Counted from the first letter of the stretch, positions 28,110-38,213 are shown. The stretch is DNA of 64,000 bases from Variovorax sp. S12S4 (GCF_023195515.1 NZ_JALPKR020000002.1:2891001-2955000); one strand, 5' to 3'. Numbers and translations are program-made. The notes: generated by a model from the sequence alone, not told the origin.

Positions 28110-29561
28110 GTGATCCACGGCGAGCTTCATCAGAGCGTGCGGCAGTACATCAATGGCCGCTGGGAAACCAGCGCGACCACGGGTGTGAGCGCCAATCCTT
28201 CGGACACCAGCGAAGTGGTGGCCGAATACGCGCGCGCCGATCGCCGGCAGGTCGAGTTCGCGATTCGCGCGGCTGCCGACGCCTTTCCGCACTGGAGCCA
28301 CAGCACCCCGCAACGCAGGGCCGACGTGCTCGACCGCATCGGCACCGAGCTCTTGGCGCGCCGGGACGAGTTGGGTTTGCTGCTGGCGCGCGAGGTCGGC
28401 AAGACCTTGCCGGAAGCCGTGGCTGAAGCCACCCGCGCCGGCCAGACCTTCAAGTTCTTTGCGGGCGAGGCGATGCGCGGCGGAGGCGAGAACATGGCCT
28501 CGCTGCGCGCCGGTGTGCAGGTCGACGTCACGCGCGAACCAGTGGGCGTGGCGGGGCTCATCACGCCCTGGAACTCGCCGCTCGCGGTGCCGGCCACCAA
28601 GATTGCGCCGGCGCTCGCGCACGGCAACAGCGTGGTGTTCAAGCCGGCCGAACTGGTGCCCGCCTGCGGCTGGACGCTGGCCGAAATCATCAGCCGCGCC
28701 GCATTGCCGGCAGGCGTTTTCAACCTGGTGATGGGCAGCGGCCGGGAAGCCGGCCAGGCGCTGGTCGACAGTCCGCTGGTCGATGCGGTGAGCTTCACCG
28801 GTTCGGCGCGCAACGGCGAACGCATTCTCCAGGCGGCCACCTCGCGGCGTGCCAAGGTGCAGCTCGAGATGAGCGGCAAGAACGCGCTCGTCGTGCTGGC
28901 CGATGCCGATATCGATCACGCGATCGACTGCGCGGTGCAGGGCGCCTACTTTTCCAACGGACAGCGCTGCACGGCGTCGAGCCGGCTCATCGTCGAGGCC
29001 GCCGTGCACGACATCTTCGTCGCGCGGCTGCACCAGCGGCTCAAGACGCTGAAGATCGGCCATGCGCTGGAGCGCGGCGTGGACATAGGGCCGCTGGTCG
29101 ACGAAGAGCGGCTTGCGCGCAGCCTGGCCTGGGTCGAGATTGCGAAAGAAGAGGGCGCCGAGCATGTGTGGGGCGGCGAGCCGCTCAAGCGCGCCACGGC
29201 CGGCCACTACATGAGCCCGGCGCTCTTTCTGGCCAGGCCCGAGCACCGCATTGCGCGCGAGGAAATCTTCGGCCCGGTGGCCTGCGTGCTGCGCGCCGCC
29301 GACTACGACGAGGCGCTGGCGCTGTGCAACGACACGCCCTCGGGCCTGAGCGCGGGCATCTGCACCAACTCGCTCAAGCACGCGATGCATTTCAGGCGCC
29401 ATGCCGAAGTGGGCATGACGATGGTCAATCTGCCGACCGCGGGGGTGGACTTCCACGTGCCCTTCGGCGGCCGCAAGGGGTCGGGCTACGGGCCGCGCGA
29501 ACAAGGGCGCCACGCCGCGGAGTTCTACACGACGGTCAAGACCGGCTTCATGCGGGCCTGA
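28110..29561 (+). CDS. aldehyde dehydrogenase, probable alpha-ketoglutarate semialdehyde dehydrogenase
   Basis: About 483 residues from GTG 28110, which begins VIHGELHQSVRQYINGRW. Upstream in-frame starts would place the regulator palindrome at 28049-28060 inside the gene, so I prefer the GTG; GAGAGG lies upstream. Motifs: VAGLITPWNSPLAVPA, cofactor loop VSFTGSARNGERI, catalytic Glu in LEMSGKNALVV, catalytic Cys in NGQRCTASSRL, and EEIFGPVACVL. In the pathway it would oxidise 2,5-dioxopentanoate to alpha-ketoglutarate with NAD(P), the last step. It heads the operon running to 40887. Confidence 0.85.
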   Translation: MIHGELHQSVRQYINGRWETSATTGVSANPSDTSEVVAEYARADRRQVEFAIRAAADAFPHWSHSTPQRRADVLDRIGTELLARRDELGLLLAREVGKTLPEAVAEATRAGQTFKFFAGEAMRGGGENMASLRAGVQVDVTREPVGVAGLITPWNSPLAVPATKIAPALAHGNSVVFKPAELVPACGWTLAEIISRAALPAGVFNLVMGSGREAGQALVDSPLVDAVSFTGSARNGERILQAATSRRAKVQLEMSGKNALVVLADADIDHAIDCAVQGAYFSNGQRCTASSRLIVEAAVHDIFVARLHQRLKTLKIGHALERGVDIGPLVDEERLARSLAWVEIAKEEGAEHVWGGEPLKRATAGHYMSPALFLARPEHRIAREEIFGPVACVLRAADYDEALALCNDTPSGLSAGICTNSLKHAMHFRRHAEVGMTMVNLPTAGVDFHVPFGGRKGSGYGPREQGRHAAEFYTTVKTGFMRA

Positions 29562-29609
29562 CCACCACGGACGGTTTTCAACAAGCACTTAGAAAGAAGG
29601 AGACAAGCC

Positions 29610-30575
29610 ATGAAACTCAATCGCCGCACCCTCAATATCGCGCTCGCCGCAGCTTCGCTCGGTGGGCTTCTGCCTGCCACAGCACTGGCGCAGAAGAAAA
29701 TCGTGCTGGGCTTCAGCCAGGTTGGCGCCGAGAGCGAATGGCGCACCGCCAACACCGAGTCGATCAAGGCTTCCGCCAAGGAAGCGGGCATCGAACTCAA
29801 GTTCTCCGACGCGCAGCAGAAGCAGGAAAACCAGATCAAGGCCATCCGCTCGTTCATTGCGCAGAAGGTCGACGTCATCGCCTTCTCGCCGGTGGTTGAG
29901 TCGGGCTGGGAAACCGTACTGCGCGAAGCCAAGGCCGCGAAGATTCCGGTGGTGCTGACCGACCGCGCCGTCAACACCAAGGACGACTCGCTCTACGTGA
30001 CCTTCATGGGATCCGACTTCGTGGAAGAAGGCCGCAAGGCGGGCCGTTGGCTGGTCGAGAAGATGAAGGACCAGAAGGGCGAGGTGAACATCGTCGAGCT
30101 GCAGGGCACCGTGGGCTCCGCCCCGGCCATCGACCGCAAGAAGGGTTTTGAAGAAATCATCAAGGCCGACCCGAAGTTCAAGATCGTGCGCTCGCAAACC
30201 GGCGACTTCACGCGCGCCAAGGGCAAGGAAGTGATGGAGGCTTTCCTCAAGGCCGAGGGCAAGAAGATCAACGTGCTGTACGCACACAACGACGACATGG
30301 CGATCGGCGCGATCCAGGCCATCGAGGAAGCAGGCCTGAAGCCGGCCAAGGACATCACGATCATCTCGATCGATGCCGTCAAGGGCGCGTTCGAAGCCAT
30401 GATTGCCGGCAAGCTGAACGTGTCGGTCGAATGCAGCCCGCTGCTCGGGCCCCAGCTGATGAGCGCTGTGAAAGACATCAAGGCCGGCAAGGCGTTGCCC
30501 AAGCGCATCGTGACCGAAGAAGGCATCTTCCCCATGGAAGTGGCCGCTAAAGAGTTTCCCAACCGCAAGTACTGA
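29610..30575 (+). CDS. ytfQ: sugar ABC transporter substrate-binding protein, YtfQ-like
   Basis: A 321-residue periplasmic protein with signal peptide ending near ATALAQKK. It closely follows the YtfQ pattern: VLGFSQVGAESEWRTA, DAQQKQENQIKAIRSF, VELQGTVGSAPAIDRKKGFE, TGDFTRAKGKEVMEAF and YAHNDDMAIGAIQAIEEAGL. E. coli YtfQ binds galactofuranose; related proteins bind arabinofuranose and other sugars. GAAGGAG precedes the ATG. Its cognate ATPase and permeases (YtfR, YtfT, YjfF) are separated from it by a complete second importer, ChvE-GguAB. Confidence 0.9.
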   Translation: MKLNRRTLNIALAAASLGGLLPATALAQKKIVLGFSQVGAESEWRTANTESIKASAKEAGIELKFSDAQQKQENQIKAIRSFIAQKVDVIAFSPVVESGWETVLREAKAAKIPVVLTDRAVNTKDDSLYVTFMGSDFVEEGRKAGRWLVEKMKDQKGEVNIVELQGTVGSAPAIDRKKGFEEIIKADPKFKIVRSQTGDFTRAKGKEVMEAFLKAEGKKINVLYAHNDDMAIGAIQAIEEAGLKPAKDITIISIDAVKGAFEAMIAGKLNVSVECSPLLGPQLMSAVKDIKAGKALPKRIVTEEGIFPMEVAAKEFPNRKY

Positions 30576-30587
30576 GAGCAAGCACCC

Positions 30588-31658
30588 ATGAAACGCAACT
30601 TCCTCAAGGCCTCGCTCGCAGGCATCGCGCTGGCCGTTGCCGGCATCGCACCGCTCGCGCATGCGCAGGACAAGGGCCCGATCGCCATCTCCATGCCCAC
30701 GAAGTCGTCGGCCCGCTGGATCGCCGACGGCGCCAACATGGTCAAGTACTTCAAGGAAAAGGGCTACAAGACCGACCTGCAGTACGCCGACGACGACATT
30801 CCGAACCAGCTCGCGCAAATCGAGAACATGGTCACCAAGGGCTCGAAGGTGCTGGTCATCGCGGCCATCGACGGCTCCACGCTGTCCGACGTGCTGCAGA
30901 AAGCCGCCGACAAGGGCGTGAAGGTCATCGCGTACGACCGGCTCATCAAGGGCTCGAAGAACGTCGACTACTACGCCACCTTTGACAACTTCCAGGTGGG
31001 CGTGCTGCAGGCGCAGTCGATCGAGTCGGCGCTCGGCCTGAAGAGCGGCAAGGGTCCGTTCAACATCGAGCTGTTCGGTGGCTCGCCGGACGACAACAAC
31101 GCCTTCTTCTTCTATAACGGCGCGATGTCGGTGCTGGACCCGTACATCAAGAGCGGCAAACTGGTGGTGCGCAGCAAGCAGATGGGCATGGAAAAGGTCG
31201 GCACGCTGCGCTGGGACGGCGCGGTGGCGCAGTCGCGCATGGACAACCTGCTGTCGGCCTACTACACCAAGGACCGTGTGGACGCGGTGCTGTCGCCGTA
31301 CGACGGCCTTTCGATCGGCATTCTTTCGTCGCTCAAGGGCGTGGGCTACGGCTCGGCTTCGCAGGCGATGCCCATCGTCTCGGGCCAGGACGCCGAGATT
31401 CCTTCGGTCAAGTCGATTCTCCGCAAGGAACAGACCTCGACCGTGTTCAAGGACACGCGCGAGCTGGCGAAGGTCACGGTGGCCATGGTCGACGCGATGC
31501 TCTCGGGCAAGACGCCTGAAGTGAACGACACCAAGACCTACAACAACGGCGTCAAGGTGGTGCCTTCTTACCTGCTCAAGCCGGTGAGCGTGGACGGCGC
31601 CAACTGGAAGCAGGTGCTGGTCGACAGCGGCTACTACAAGGAAAGCCAGGTCAAGTGA
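30588..31658 (+). CDS. chvE: ChvE-like multiple-sugar substrate-binding protein
   Basis: A 356-residue periplasmic protein with signal peptide ([20 protein letters not shown]). ChvE/MmsA-type features include [75 protein letters not shown] and [18 protein letters not shown]. Family members bind L-arabinose, D-galactose, D-xylose and D-glucose, and in Agrobacterium ChvE also signals to VirA. It is followed by its own ATPase and permease (GguA, GguB); the ATPase start overlaps the stop (GTGA). Regulation by the GbpR-like LysR gene upstream is expected. Confidence 0.92.
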   Translation: MKRNFLKASLAGIALAVAGIAPLAHAQDKGPIAISMPTKSSARWIADGANMVKYFKEKGYKTDLQYADDDIPNQLAQIENMVTKGSKVLVIAAIDGSTLSDVLQKAADKGVKVIAYDRLIKGSKNVDYYATFDNFQVGVLQAQSIESALGLKSGKGPFNIELFGGSPDDNNAFFFYNGAMSVLDPYIKSGKLVVRSKQMGMEKVGTLRWDGAVAQSRMDNLLSAYYTKDRVDAVLSPYDGLSIGILSSLKGVGYGSASQAMPIVSGQDAEIPSVKSILRKEQTSTVFKDTRELAKVTVAMVDAMLSGKTPEVNDTKTYNNGVKVVPSYLLKPVSVDGANWKQVLVDSGYYKESQVK

Positions 31659-33223
31659 AGAGCGGCATGGAAGCGGACTCGCGCAGCATCCTCGAGATGC
31701 GCGGCATCACCAAGACATTTCCCGGCGTGAAGGCGCTGAGCAATGTCAACTTGGCGGTGCGCGCGGGCGAGATCCATGCCGTGGTCGGCGAGAACGGCGC
31801 GGGCAAGTCGACGCTCATGAAGGTGCTGAGCGGCGTCTACCCGTGCGACTCGTACACCGGGGAGATCCACTTCGAGGGCGAGCTGCGCCGCTTCAAGAGC
31901 ATTGCCGACAGCGAGAAGCTCGGCATCATCATCATCCACCAGGAGTTGGCGCTGGTGCCGCTGCTGTCCATTGCCGAGAACATTTTTCTCGGCAACGAAA
32001 TCACGCGCGGCGGCGTGATCGACTGGTTTGCCGCCTATGGGAAGACGCGCGAGCTGCTTGCCAAGGTGGGCCTGAAAGAGCTGCCGACCACGCTGGTGAC
32101 CGACCTCGGCGTGGGCAAGCAGCAGTTGGTCGAAATTGCCAAGGCGTTGGCGAAAGAGGTGAAGCTGCTGATCTTGGACGAGCCCACCGCCAGCCTCAAC
32201 GAGAACGACAGCGACGCATTGCTGATGCTGCTGCTCGAGCTGAAGCGCCAGGGCATCGCGTCGATTCTCATCTCGCACAAGCTCAACGAAATTGCCAAGG
32301 TGGCCGATTCGATCACCGTGCTGCGCGACGGCGCCACGGTCGAAACAATGGACTGCCGCAACCAGCCAATCAGCGAAGACCGCATCATCCGCGGCATGGT
32401 CGGCCGCGACATGGCGCACCGCTATCCGCAGCGCCATCCGAAGGTCGGCGAAACCGTGTTCGAAGTGCGCGACTGGCGCGTGCACCATGCGCTGCATGCC
32501 GACCGCGAGCAGATCAAGGGCGTGAACCTGCATGTGCGCCAAGGCGAAATCGTCGGCATTGCGGGCCTCATGGGCGCGGGGCGCACCGAGCTCGCAATGA
32601 GCGTGTTCGGCAAGTCCTACGGCCAGCGCATCAGCGGCACGGTGCTGATGCACGGCCAGCCGGTGGACGTGGGCACGGTGCGCAAGGCCATCGACCAGGG
32701 CATTGCCTATGTCACCGAGGACCGCAAGGGCCTGGGGCTGGTGCTGGAAGAAGACATCCGCAAGAACGTGAGCCTGGCCAACCTGGAAGCGGTGTCGAGT
32801 TCGATGGTGATCGACGACGCGCGCGAATTCAAGGTTGCGAGCGACTACCGCAAGGCGCTCAACATCCGGTCTTCGGGCGTGGAGCAGCTGGTGGTCAATT
32901 TGTCGGGCGGCAACCAGCAGAAGGTGGTGCTCAGCAAGTGGCTCTTTACCAAACCCGAACTTTTGATCCTCGACGAGCCCACGCGCGGCATCGACGTGGG
33001 CGCCAAATATGAGATTTACACCATCATCGACCAGCTCGCGAGCGAGGGCAAAGGCATTCTCATGATTTCTTCCGAACTGCCGGAACTGCTAGGCATGTGC
33101 GACCGCATCTATGTCATGAACGAGGGCCGTTTCGTGGCCGAATTTACGGCCGCCGAGGCTTCGCAGGAGCGCATCATGCATGCCATCGTGAGCGCGGGGA
33201 GTTCTGTCCATGTCCCAGCCTGA
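31655..33223 (+). CDS. gguA: sugar ABC importer ATPase with two nucleotide-binding domains (GguA/MmsA-like)
   Basis: A 522-residue protein with two tandem ATPase domains. The first has Walker [16 protein letters not shown]-loop [13 protein letters not shown] and Walker [15 protein letters not shown]. The second lacks a standard Walker A ([16 protein letters not shown]), as usual in this carbohydrate uptake family 2, but has signature [15 protein letters not shown] and [13 protein letters not shown] used GTG 31655, overlapping the chvE stop; ATG 31667 is an alternative. It energises sugar uptake through GguB. Its 3' end overlaps gguB by 14 bases. Confidence 0.9.
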   Translation: MKSGMEADSRSILEMRGITKTFPGVKALSNVNLAVRAGEIHAVVGENGAGKSTLMKVLSGVYPCDSYTGEIHFEGELRRFKSIADSEKLGIIIIHQELALVPLLSIAENIFLGNEITRGGVIDWFAAYGKTRELLAKVGLKELPTTLVTDLGVGKQQLVEIAKALAKEVKLLILDEPTASLNENDSDALLMLLLELKRQGIASILISHKLNEIAKVADSITVLRDGATVETMDCRNQPISEDRIIRGMVGRDMAHRYPQRHPKVGETVFEVRDWRVHHALHADREQIKGVNLHVRQGEIVGIAGLMGAGRTELAMSVFGKSYGQRISGTVLMHGQPVDVGTVRKAIDQGIAYVTEDRKGLGLVLEEDIRKNVSLANLEAVSSSMVIDDAREFKVASDYRKALNIRSSGVEQLVVNLSGGNQQKVVLSKWLFTKPELLILDEPTRGIDVGAKYEIYTIIDQLASEGKGILMISSELPELLGMCDRIYVMNEGRFVAEFTAAEASQERIMHAIVSAGSSVHVPA

Positions 33224-34424
33224 AGTCAACGCGGCGGTGAACGCCGCTGTCCCTGTCGCAGAGGGCCCGAAGCTGCACGCCGGCTTCCTGAAGAACAACC
33301 TGCGCGAATACGGCATGCTGATCTCGCTGGTCGCGATCATGGTGCTGTTCCAGGTGCTGACCGACGGCACGCTGCTGCGGCCGCTCAACCTGACCAACCT
33401 GCTGCTGCAGAACAGCTACGTCGTCATCATGGCGCTGGGCATGCTGCTGGTGATCGTGGCGGGGCACATCGACTTGTCGGTGGGCTCGGTTTGCGGTTTC
33501 ATCGGCGCGCTGGCGGCGGTGCTGATGGTGGAGTACGAATGGCACTTCGTGCCCACTGCCCTCATCAGCATTGCAGCGGGTGCGGTCATCGGCGCGGCGC
33601 AAGGCTGGTTCGTCGCATTCCGCAAGATTCCGTCGTTCATCGTCACGCTCGCGGGCATGCTGGTGTTCAAGGGGCTCACGCTGGCATTGCTCGCCGGGCA
33701 GTCGGTCGGGCCGTTCCCGGTCGAGTTCCAACGGCTGAGCTCGGGCTTCATTCCCGATCCGCTGGGCGGCGACACATTGCGCACCACCTCGCTGGTGGTC
33801 GGCGCATTGGCCGCGGCGGCGCTGGTGTTCTTCAAGCTGCGCGGTCGCGCAAAGCTCGCGGCGCACGGCATGGAAACCGAGCCCTATGTGTTCTTCCTTG
33901 TGAAGAACCTGTTCTTCGCGGCCATCATCCTGTTCTTCAGCTACCTGCTGTCGACCTACAAGGGCCTGCCCAACGTGCTGATCGTGATGGCGGTGCTGAT
34001 CGTGGTGTACGACTTCGTCACCAACCGCACCACCATCGGCCGGCGCATCTACGCGCTGGGCGGCAACGAAAAGGCGGCACGGTTGTCGGGCGTGAAGACG
34101 CAGCGCCTCGCATTCCTGACCTTCGTGAACATGGGCGCGCTCGCCGCGCTCGCGGGCCTGGTGTTCGCGGCGCGGCTCAACACCGCCACGCCCAAGGCCG
34201 GCCTGGGCTTCGAGCTCGACGTGATCGCGGCCTGTTTCATCGGCGGGGCTTCGGCCTCGGGCGGCGTGGGCCGGGTGATGGGTGCGGTGATCGGCGCCTT
34301 CATCATGGGCGTGATGAACAACGGCATGTCGATCCTGGGCATCGGCATCGACTACCAGCAAGTGATCAAGGGACTGGTGCTGCTGGCTGCGGTGTTCATC
34401 GACGTCTACAACAAGAACAAGTAA
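33210..34424 (+). CDS. gguB: sugar ABC importer permease (GguB/MmsB-like)
   Basis: A 404-residue inner-membrane permease with about ten hydrophobic segments. Family features: [19 protein letters not shown] after [43 protein letters not shown] (the ATPase-coupling loop), and [20 protein letters not shown]. The length near 400 with the extra central region ([17 protein letters not shown]) is that of the GguB/XylH-like group rather than the shorter 330-residue permeases. It forms the channel for ChvE-bound sugars. Confidence 0.9.
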   Translation: MSQPEVNAAVNAAVPVAEGPKLHAGFLKNNLREYGMLISLVAIMVLFQVLTDGTLLRPLNLTNLLLQNSYVVIMALGMLLVIVAGHIDLSVGSVCGFIGALAAVLMVEYEWHFVPTALISIAAGAVIGAAQGWFVAFRKIPSFIVTLAGMLVFKGLTLALLAGQSVGPFPVEFQRLSSGFIPDPLGGDTLRTTSLVVGALAAAALVFFKLRGRAKLAAHGMETEPYVFFLVKNLFFAAIILFFSYLLSTYKGLPNVLIVMAVLIVVYDFVTNRTTIGRRIYALGGNEKAARLSGVKTQRLAFLTFVNMGALAALAGLVFAARLNTATPKAGLGFELDVIAACFIGGASASGGVGRVMGAVIGAFIMGVMNNGMSILGIGIDYQQVIKGLVLLAAVFIDVYNKNK

Positions 34425-34428
34425 GCGC

Positions 34429-35949
34429 ATGACGGACGGCAGCATTTCACCCGTGCTCGAACTGCGGGGCATCCACAAGCAGTTCGGCGACATTCCGGTG
34501 CTGCGCGATGTGCAGCTGCGGCTCTACCCGGGCGAGGTCCATGCGCTGATGGGGCAGAACGGTGCGGGCAAGTCGACGCTGATCAAGGTGCTGACGGGCG
34601 TGCTGCCTTCAAGCGCCGGGGAAATACGCCTGGACGGGCAAGCCATTCATCCCGCATCGCCGCTCGAAGCGCAGAAGCTGGGCATCAGCACGGTTTACCA
34701 GGAGGTCAACCTGTGCCCGAACCTCTCGGTGGCCGAGAACGTGTTTGCGGGACGTTATCCGCGCTGCGGTGCGGCGCAGGGCTTTCGCATCGACTGGGCG
34801 GCCGTCAACCGGCGCGCCGCGGAACTGCTGGCGCGCATCGGGCTCGACATCGATGTGACCCGGCTGCTGTCGAGCTACTCGGTGGCGGTGCAGCAGCTGG
34901 TGGCCATTGCGCGTGCGCTGGGTGTTTCGTCGAAGGTGCTGATCCTCGACGAGCCGACCTCGAGTCTTGACGACGACGAAGTGGAGAAGCTGTTCGAGGT
35001 GCTGCGGCGCCTGCGCGGCGAGGGCCTGGCCATCGTCTTCGTGACGCACTTTCTGAACCAGATGTACGCGGTGTCCGACCGCATCACGGTGCTGCGCAAC
35101 GGCAACTGGGTGGGTGAGTGGCGTGCCGCGGACCTGGGACCGCAAGCGTTGATTGCCGCAATGCTGGGGCGGGAGCTCGCGGCCCAGTCGGCCCGACCCG
35201 CTGCGCTGCCGGCGTTCGATGAAGCGGCGCCCGCTTTGCTGCAGGCCGAAGGCCTCGGGCAAGCCGGGCAGCTGCAGGCCACCGATTTGCGCGTGCGTGC
35301 CGGTGAGGTGGTCGGCATTGCGGGCCTTCTGGGCGCCGGCCGCACCGAGCTCGCGCGCCTGCTGTTCGGGCTCGAGATGCCCGACCGCGGCGTGCTGAAG
35401 ATCGACGGACGGACGGTCAGCTTTTCGAACCCGGCGGACGCGGTTCGCGAAGGGCTGGCGCTGTGCCCCGAAGAGCGCAAGACCGACGGCATCGTGGCCG
35501 AGTTGTCGGTGCGCGAGAACATCGCGCTCGCGCTGCAGGCGCGTCTGGGTGTGCGGCGCTTTCTGCCGCACGCCGAACAGACCGCGATGGCCGAGCGCTT
35601 CGTCGCCTCGCTGGGCATCAAGACCGCGAGCGTGGAAACACCCATTGGCCTGCTTTCGGGCGGCAACCAGCAGAAGGCGATGATTGCGCGCTGGCTCGCA
35701 ACCGAGCCGCGCCTGCTGATCCTCGATGAGCCCACACGCGGTATCGACGTGGCGGCCAAGCAGGAAATCATGGAAGAAATATTGCGGCTCGCACGCGCGG
35801 GCATGGCGGTGATCTTCATTTCTTCCGAAATCAGCGAGGTGGTGCGCGTGGCGCATCGCATCGTGGTGCTGCGCGATCGCAAGAAGGTGGGCGAGTTGCC
35901 GGGCGGTTCGATCGAGGACGAGGTCTACGAAATGATTGCAGCAGCATGA
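34429..35949 (+). CDS. ytfR: sugar ABC importer ATPase with two nucleotide-binding domains (YtfR-like)
   Basis: A 506-residue tandem ATPase. First domain: Walker [30 protein letters not shown], Walker B VLILDEPTSSLDDDE. Second domain: [34 protein letters not shown], signature [31 protein letters not shown]. The phrase YQEVNLCPNLSVAENVF is typical of YtfR. It belongs with YtfQ upstream and with YtfT and YjfF downstream. The next permease start is 143 bases away because a palindromic repeat element lies between (35966-36079), unlike the tight spacing elsewhere in the operon. Confidence 0.9.
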   Translation: MTDGSISPVLELRGIHKQFGDIPVLRDVQLRLYPGEVHALMGQNGAGKSTLIKVLTGVLPSSAGEIRLDGQAIHPASPLEAQKLGISTVYQEVNLCPNLSVAENVFAGRYPRCGAAQGFRIDWAAVNRRAAELLARIGLDIDVTRLLSSYSVAVQQLVAIARALGVSSKVLILDEPTSSLDDDEVEKLFEVLRRLRGEGLAIVFVTHFLNQMYAVSDRITVLRNGNWVGEWRAADLGPQALIAAMLGRELAAQSARPAALPAFDEAAPALLQAEGLGQAGQLQATDLRVRAGEVVGIAGLLGAGRTELARLLFGLEMPDRGVLKIDGRTVSFSNPADAVREGLALCPEERKTDGIVAELSVRENIALALQARLGVRRFLPHAEQTAMAERFVASLGIKTASVETPIGLLSGGNQQKAMIARWLATEPRLLILDEPTRGIDVAAKQEIMEEILRLARAGMAVIFISSEISEVVRVAHRIVVLRDRKKVGELPGGSIEDEVYEMIAAA

Positions 35950-35965
35950 GCACCCTTTTGACTTT

Positions 35966-36079
35966 CTCCCTCCCTTTCCGGGGAGGGCAGGGGTGGGGGC
36001 ACAGCGGCCTTCGATTGAATGCTGCTGGCTCGCGAGCGCCGTCTGCCCCCATCCCAACCTTCCCCGGGAGGGGAAGGAG
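35966..36079. repeat. REP-like inverted repeat pair between ytfR and ytfT
   Basis: Two G/C-run arms of 36 bases face each other. The left arm (35966-36001) reads CTCCCTCCCTTTCCGGGGAG and ends in GGGGGCA. The right arm (36044-36079) begins TGCCCCCATCCCAACC and contains the palindrome CCTTCCCCGGGAGGGGAAGG. The intervening 42 bases are unremarkable. It separates two genes that should be adjacent, so it looks inserted. It may form an mRNA hairpin that tunes the ratio of ATPase to permease. Confidence 0.7.
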
Positions 36080-36092
36080 CAAGGCAGAACAC

Positions 36093-37127
36093 ATGACGCG
36101 CCTCTCTACTTTCATGCGCCACCGCCTGGCCTGGCCCATCGTCACGCTGCTGCTCCTGCTTGCAGTGAACACAGCCTTCAACGCCAGCTTCCTGCACCTC
36201 GAGTGGCGCGACGGCCATCTCTACGGCAGCCTGATCGACATCGTGAATCGCGCGGCACCGCTGGTGCTGGTGTCGCTGGGCATGACGCTTGTCATTGCCA
36301 CGCGCGGCATCGATATTTCGGTAGGCGCGGTGGTCGCCATTGCGGCGGCCGTGGCGGCCTGGATGATCGGAGGCTCGGTGGCAAGCGACGTGAGCCGCTT
36401 TCCGATGTGGCTGGCCATCCTGGCCGCCCTTGGCGTTGCTTTGGTGTGCGGCCTGTGGAACGGCCTGCTGGTCGCCAAGGTCGGCATGCAGCCGATCATT
36501 GCGACGCTGATCCTCATGGTGGCGGGGCGCGGCATTGCGCAGCTCATTGCCGACGGGCAGATCATCACGATCTACTACAAGCCGTTTTTCTTCCTTGGCA
36601 GCGGCTATCTGCTGGGCCTGCCGTTCTCTCTGTTCATCGTGGCGGCGGTGTTCGTGCTGCTGTACCTGGCCATCACGCGCACGGCACTCGGCCTGTTCAT
36701 CCAGGCGGTCGGCATCAACCCGACCGCGGCGCGCGTGGCTGGCGTGCAGGCGCGGCGGCTCATCGTTGGGGCGTATGCGTTCTGCGGCGTGTGCGCGGGC
36801 ATCGCGGGGCTCTTGATCAGTTCCAACGTCAAGAGCGCGGACGGCAACAACGCGGGTCAGCTGCTGGAGCTCGACGCCATCCTGGCCGTGACGCTGGGTG
36901 GCACGGCGCTCACCGGCGGGCGCTTCAGCCTCATGGGCAGCGTGATCGGCGCATTGATCATCCAGACTCTGACCTATGCCATCTACTCGCTGGGCGTTCC
37001 GCCGGAGATCAATCTCGTCGTGAAAGCCGTGGTGGTGTTCGCGGTAATGCTGCTGCAGTCGCCGGAATTCAGGTCGGAAGTGCGGTCGCTGGTGCAGCGG
37101 CCGGCGCATGAAGGGGAACGGGCATGA
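36093..37127 (+). CDS. ytfT: sugar ABC importer permease (YtfT-like)
   Basis: About 344 residues from ATG 36093 (MTRLSTFMRHRLAWP). A longer in-frame start at 35946 would translate the repeat element into an odd N-terminal extension and was rejected. About eight to ten membrane segments are present. Family motifs: ATRGIDISVGAVVAIAAAV, KVGMQPIIATLILMVAGRGI, GINPTAARVAGVQARRLIV and AVTLGGTALTGGRFSLMGS. It works with YjfF as a heterodimeric channel for YtfQ-bound sugar. Its stop overlaps the yjfF start (ATGA). Confidence 0.9.
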   Translation: MTRLSTFMRHRLAWPIVTLLLLLAVNTAFNASFLHLEWRDGHLYGSLIDIVNRAAPLVLVSLGMTLVIATRGIDISVGAVVAIAAAVAAWMIGGSVASDVSRFPMWLAILAALGVALVCGLWNGLLVAKVGMQPIIATLILMVAGRGIAQLIADGQIITIYYKPFFFLGSGYLLGLPFSLFIVAAVFVLLYLAITRTALGLFIQAVGINPTAARVAGVQARRLIVGAYAFCGVCAGIAGLLISSNVKSADGNNAGQLLELDAILAVTLGGTALTGGRFSLMGSVIGALIIQTLTYAIYSLGVPPEINLVVKAVVVFAVMLLQSPEFRSEVRSLVQRPAHEGERA

Positions 37128-38167
37128 GCGCGGTGATCGAAGCGGCTGCACCCTCACCCCAACCCTCTCCCACCAGTGGGAGAGGAGGAGGGAGAGGGGG
37201 CAGGGCAGGGCTCAATCCGAAGTACTTGCCGCTCACGGCAACCATCTCGCTGTTCATGCTGATGGCCACGCTGGGGTCGGTGTTCTACGACGGCTTCTTT
37301 TCGGCGCAGGTGTTCCTCAATTTGCTGATCGACAACGCCTTCCTGATCGTCGTAGCCGTGGGCATGACCTTCGTGATTCTTTCGGGCGGCATCGATCTTT
37401 CGGTGGGCTCGGTGATTGCGCTCACCACGATGGTGTCGGCCTCGCTGGTCGAGAAGCACGGCTGGAGCCCTATGGTGGTGATTCCGCTGGTACTGGCCAT
37501 GGGCACGGCCTTCGGCGCGTTCATGGGCCTGCTCATCGAGCGCTTCCGGCTGCAGCCCTTCATCGTCACGCTCGCGGGCATGTTCCTGGCACGCGGCCTT
37601 TGCTACCTGATCAGCATCGATTCGATCAGCATCACCAACGAGTTCTATTCGGAGGTCTCGCAGATCCGCATTCCCATCTGGGGCGAGGCTTCGCTGTCGA
37701 TCAGCGCGGTGATCGCCGTCGTGGTGCTGCTGGCCGCGGTGTTCATCGCGCACTGCACACCTTTCGGCCGCGCGGTGTACGCCATTGGCGGCAGCGAGCA
37801 GTCGGCCATGCTGATGGGCCTGCCGGTGCGCTCCACGCTCATCGGCGTCTACACGCTGTCTGGCTTCTGCTCGGCGCTGGCGGGCGTGATCTTCACCTTC
37901 TACATGCTCTCGGGCTACGGCCTGCACGCGCTGGGGCTGGAGCTCGATGCGATTGCGGCAGTGGTCATCGGCGGCACGCTGCTCACGGGCGGCGTGGGCT
38001 ATGTGGCGGGCACGCTCTTCGGCGTGCTGATGCTCGGAATCATCCAAACGCTGATTTCATTCGACGGCACGCTGAGCTCATGGTGGACGCGCATCGTGGT
38101 GGGTGCGCTGCTCTTCGTGTTCTGCCTGCTGCAGCGCTTCTTCACTTCGCGGGCGCCCCGGCGCTGA
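37124..38167 (+). CDS. yjfF: sugar ABC importer permease (YjfF-like) with repeat-derived N-terminal segment
   Basis: A 347-residue permease. Motifs: [57 protein letters not shown] and VIGGTLLTGGVGYVAGTLFG. Residues about 10-28 (PSPQPSPTSGRGGGRGGRA) are the translation of a palindromic repeat element inserted in frame between MSAVIEAAA and the native-looking LNPKYLPLTATIS. The cytoplasmic N terminus before the first membrane helix can tolerate such an insert, so the protein is probably functional. The ATG overlaps the ytfT stop. Confidence 0.9.
   Translation: MSAVIEAAAPSPQPSPTSGRGGGRGGRAGLNPKYLPLTATISLFMLMATLGSVFYDGFFSAQVFLNLLIDNAFLIVVAVGMTFVILSGGIDLSVGSVIALTTMVSASLVEKHGWSPMVVIPLVLAMGTAFGAFMGLLIERFRLQPFIVTLAGMFLARGLCYLISIDSISITNEFYSEVSQIRIPIWGEASLSISAVIAVVVLLAAVFIAHCTPFGRAVYAIGGSEQSAMLMGLPVRSTLIGVYTLSGFCSALAGVIFTFYMLSGYGLHALGLELDAIAAVVIGGTLLTGGVGYVAGTLFGVLMLGIIQTLISFDGTLSSWWTRIVVGALLFVFCLLQRFFTSRAPRR
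37151..37206. repeat. REP-type palindromic element inside the yjfF coding region
   Basis: It starts CCCTCACCCCAACCC and contains the perfect dyad CCTCTCCCAC-CA-GTGGGAGAGG (37164-37185), followed by a G-rich tail. This is the widespread repetitive extragenic palindrome type found between genes in many proteobacteria. Here it lies within the first 30 codons of a permease and is translated in frame. Confidence 0.8.
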
Positions 38168-38213
38168 CGCGTTCTTCCTTTTCTCTTTTCTCTCGCTTTC
38201 AGGAAACTTCCGC

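Noticed and set aside
35946..36092. N-terminal extension of YtfT beginning MSTLLTFSLPFRGG
   Set aside because: It is the translation of the REP-like element before the permease. The ATG at 36093 fits the family start.
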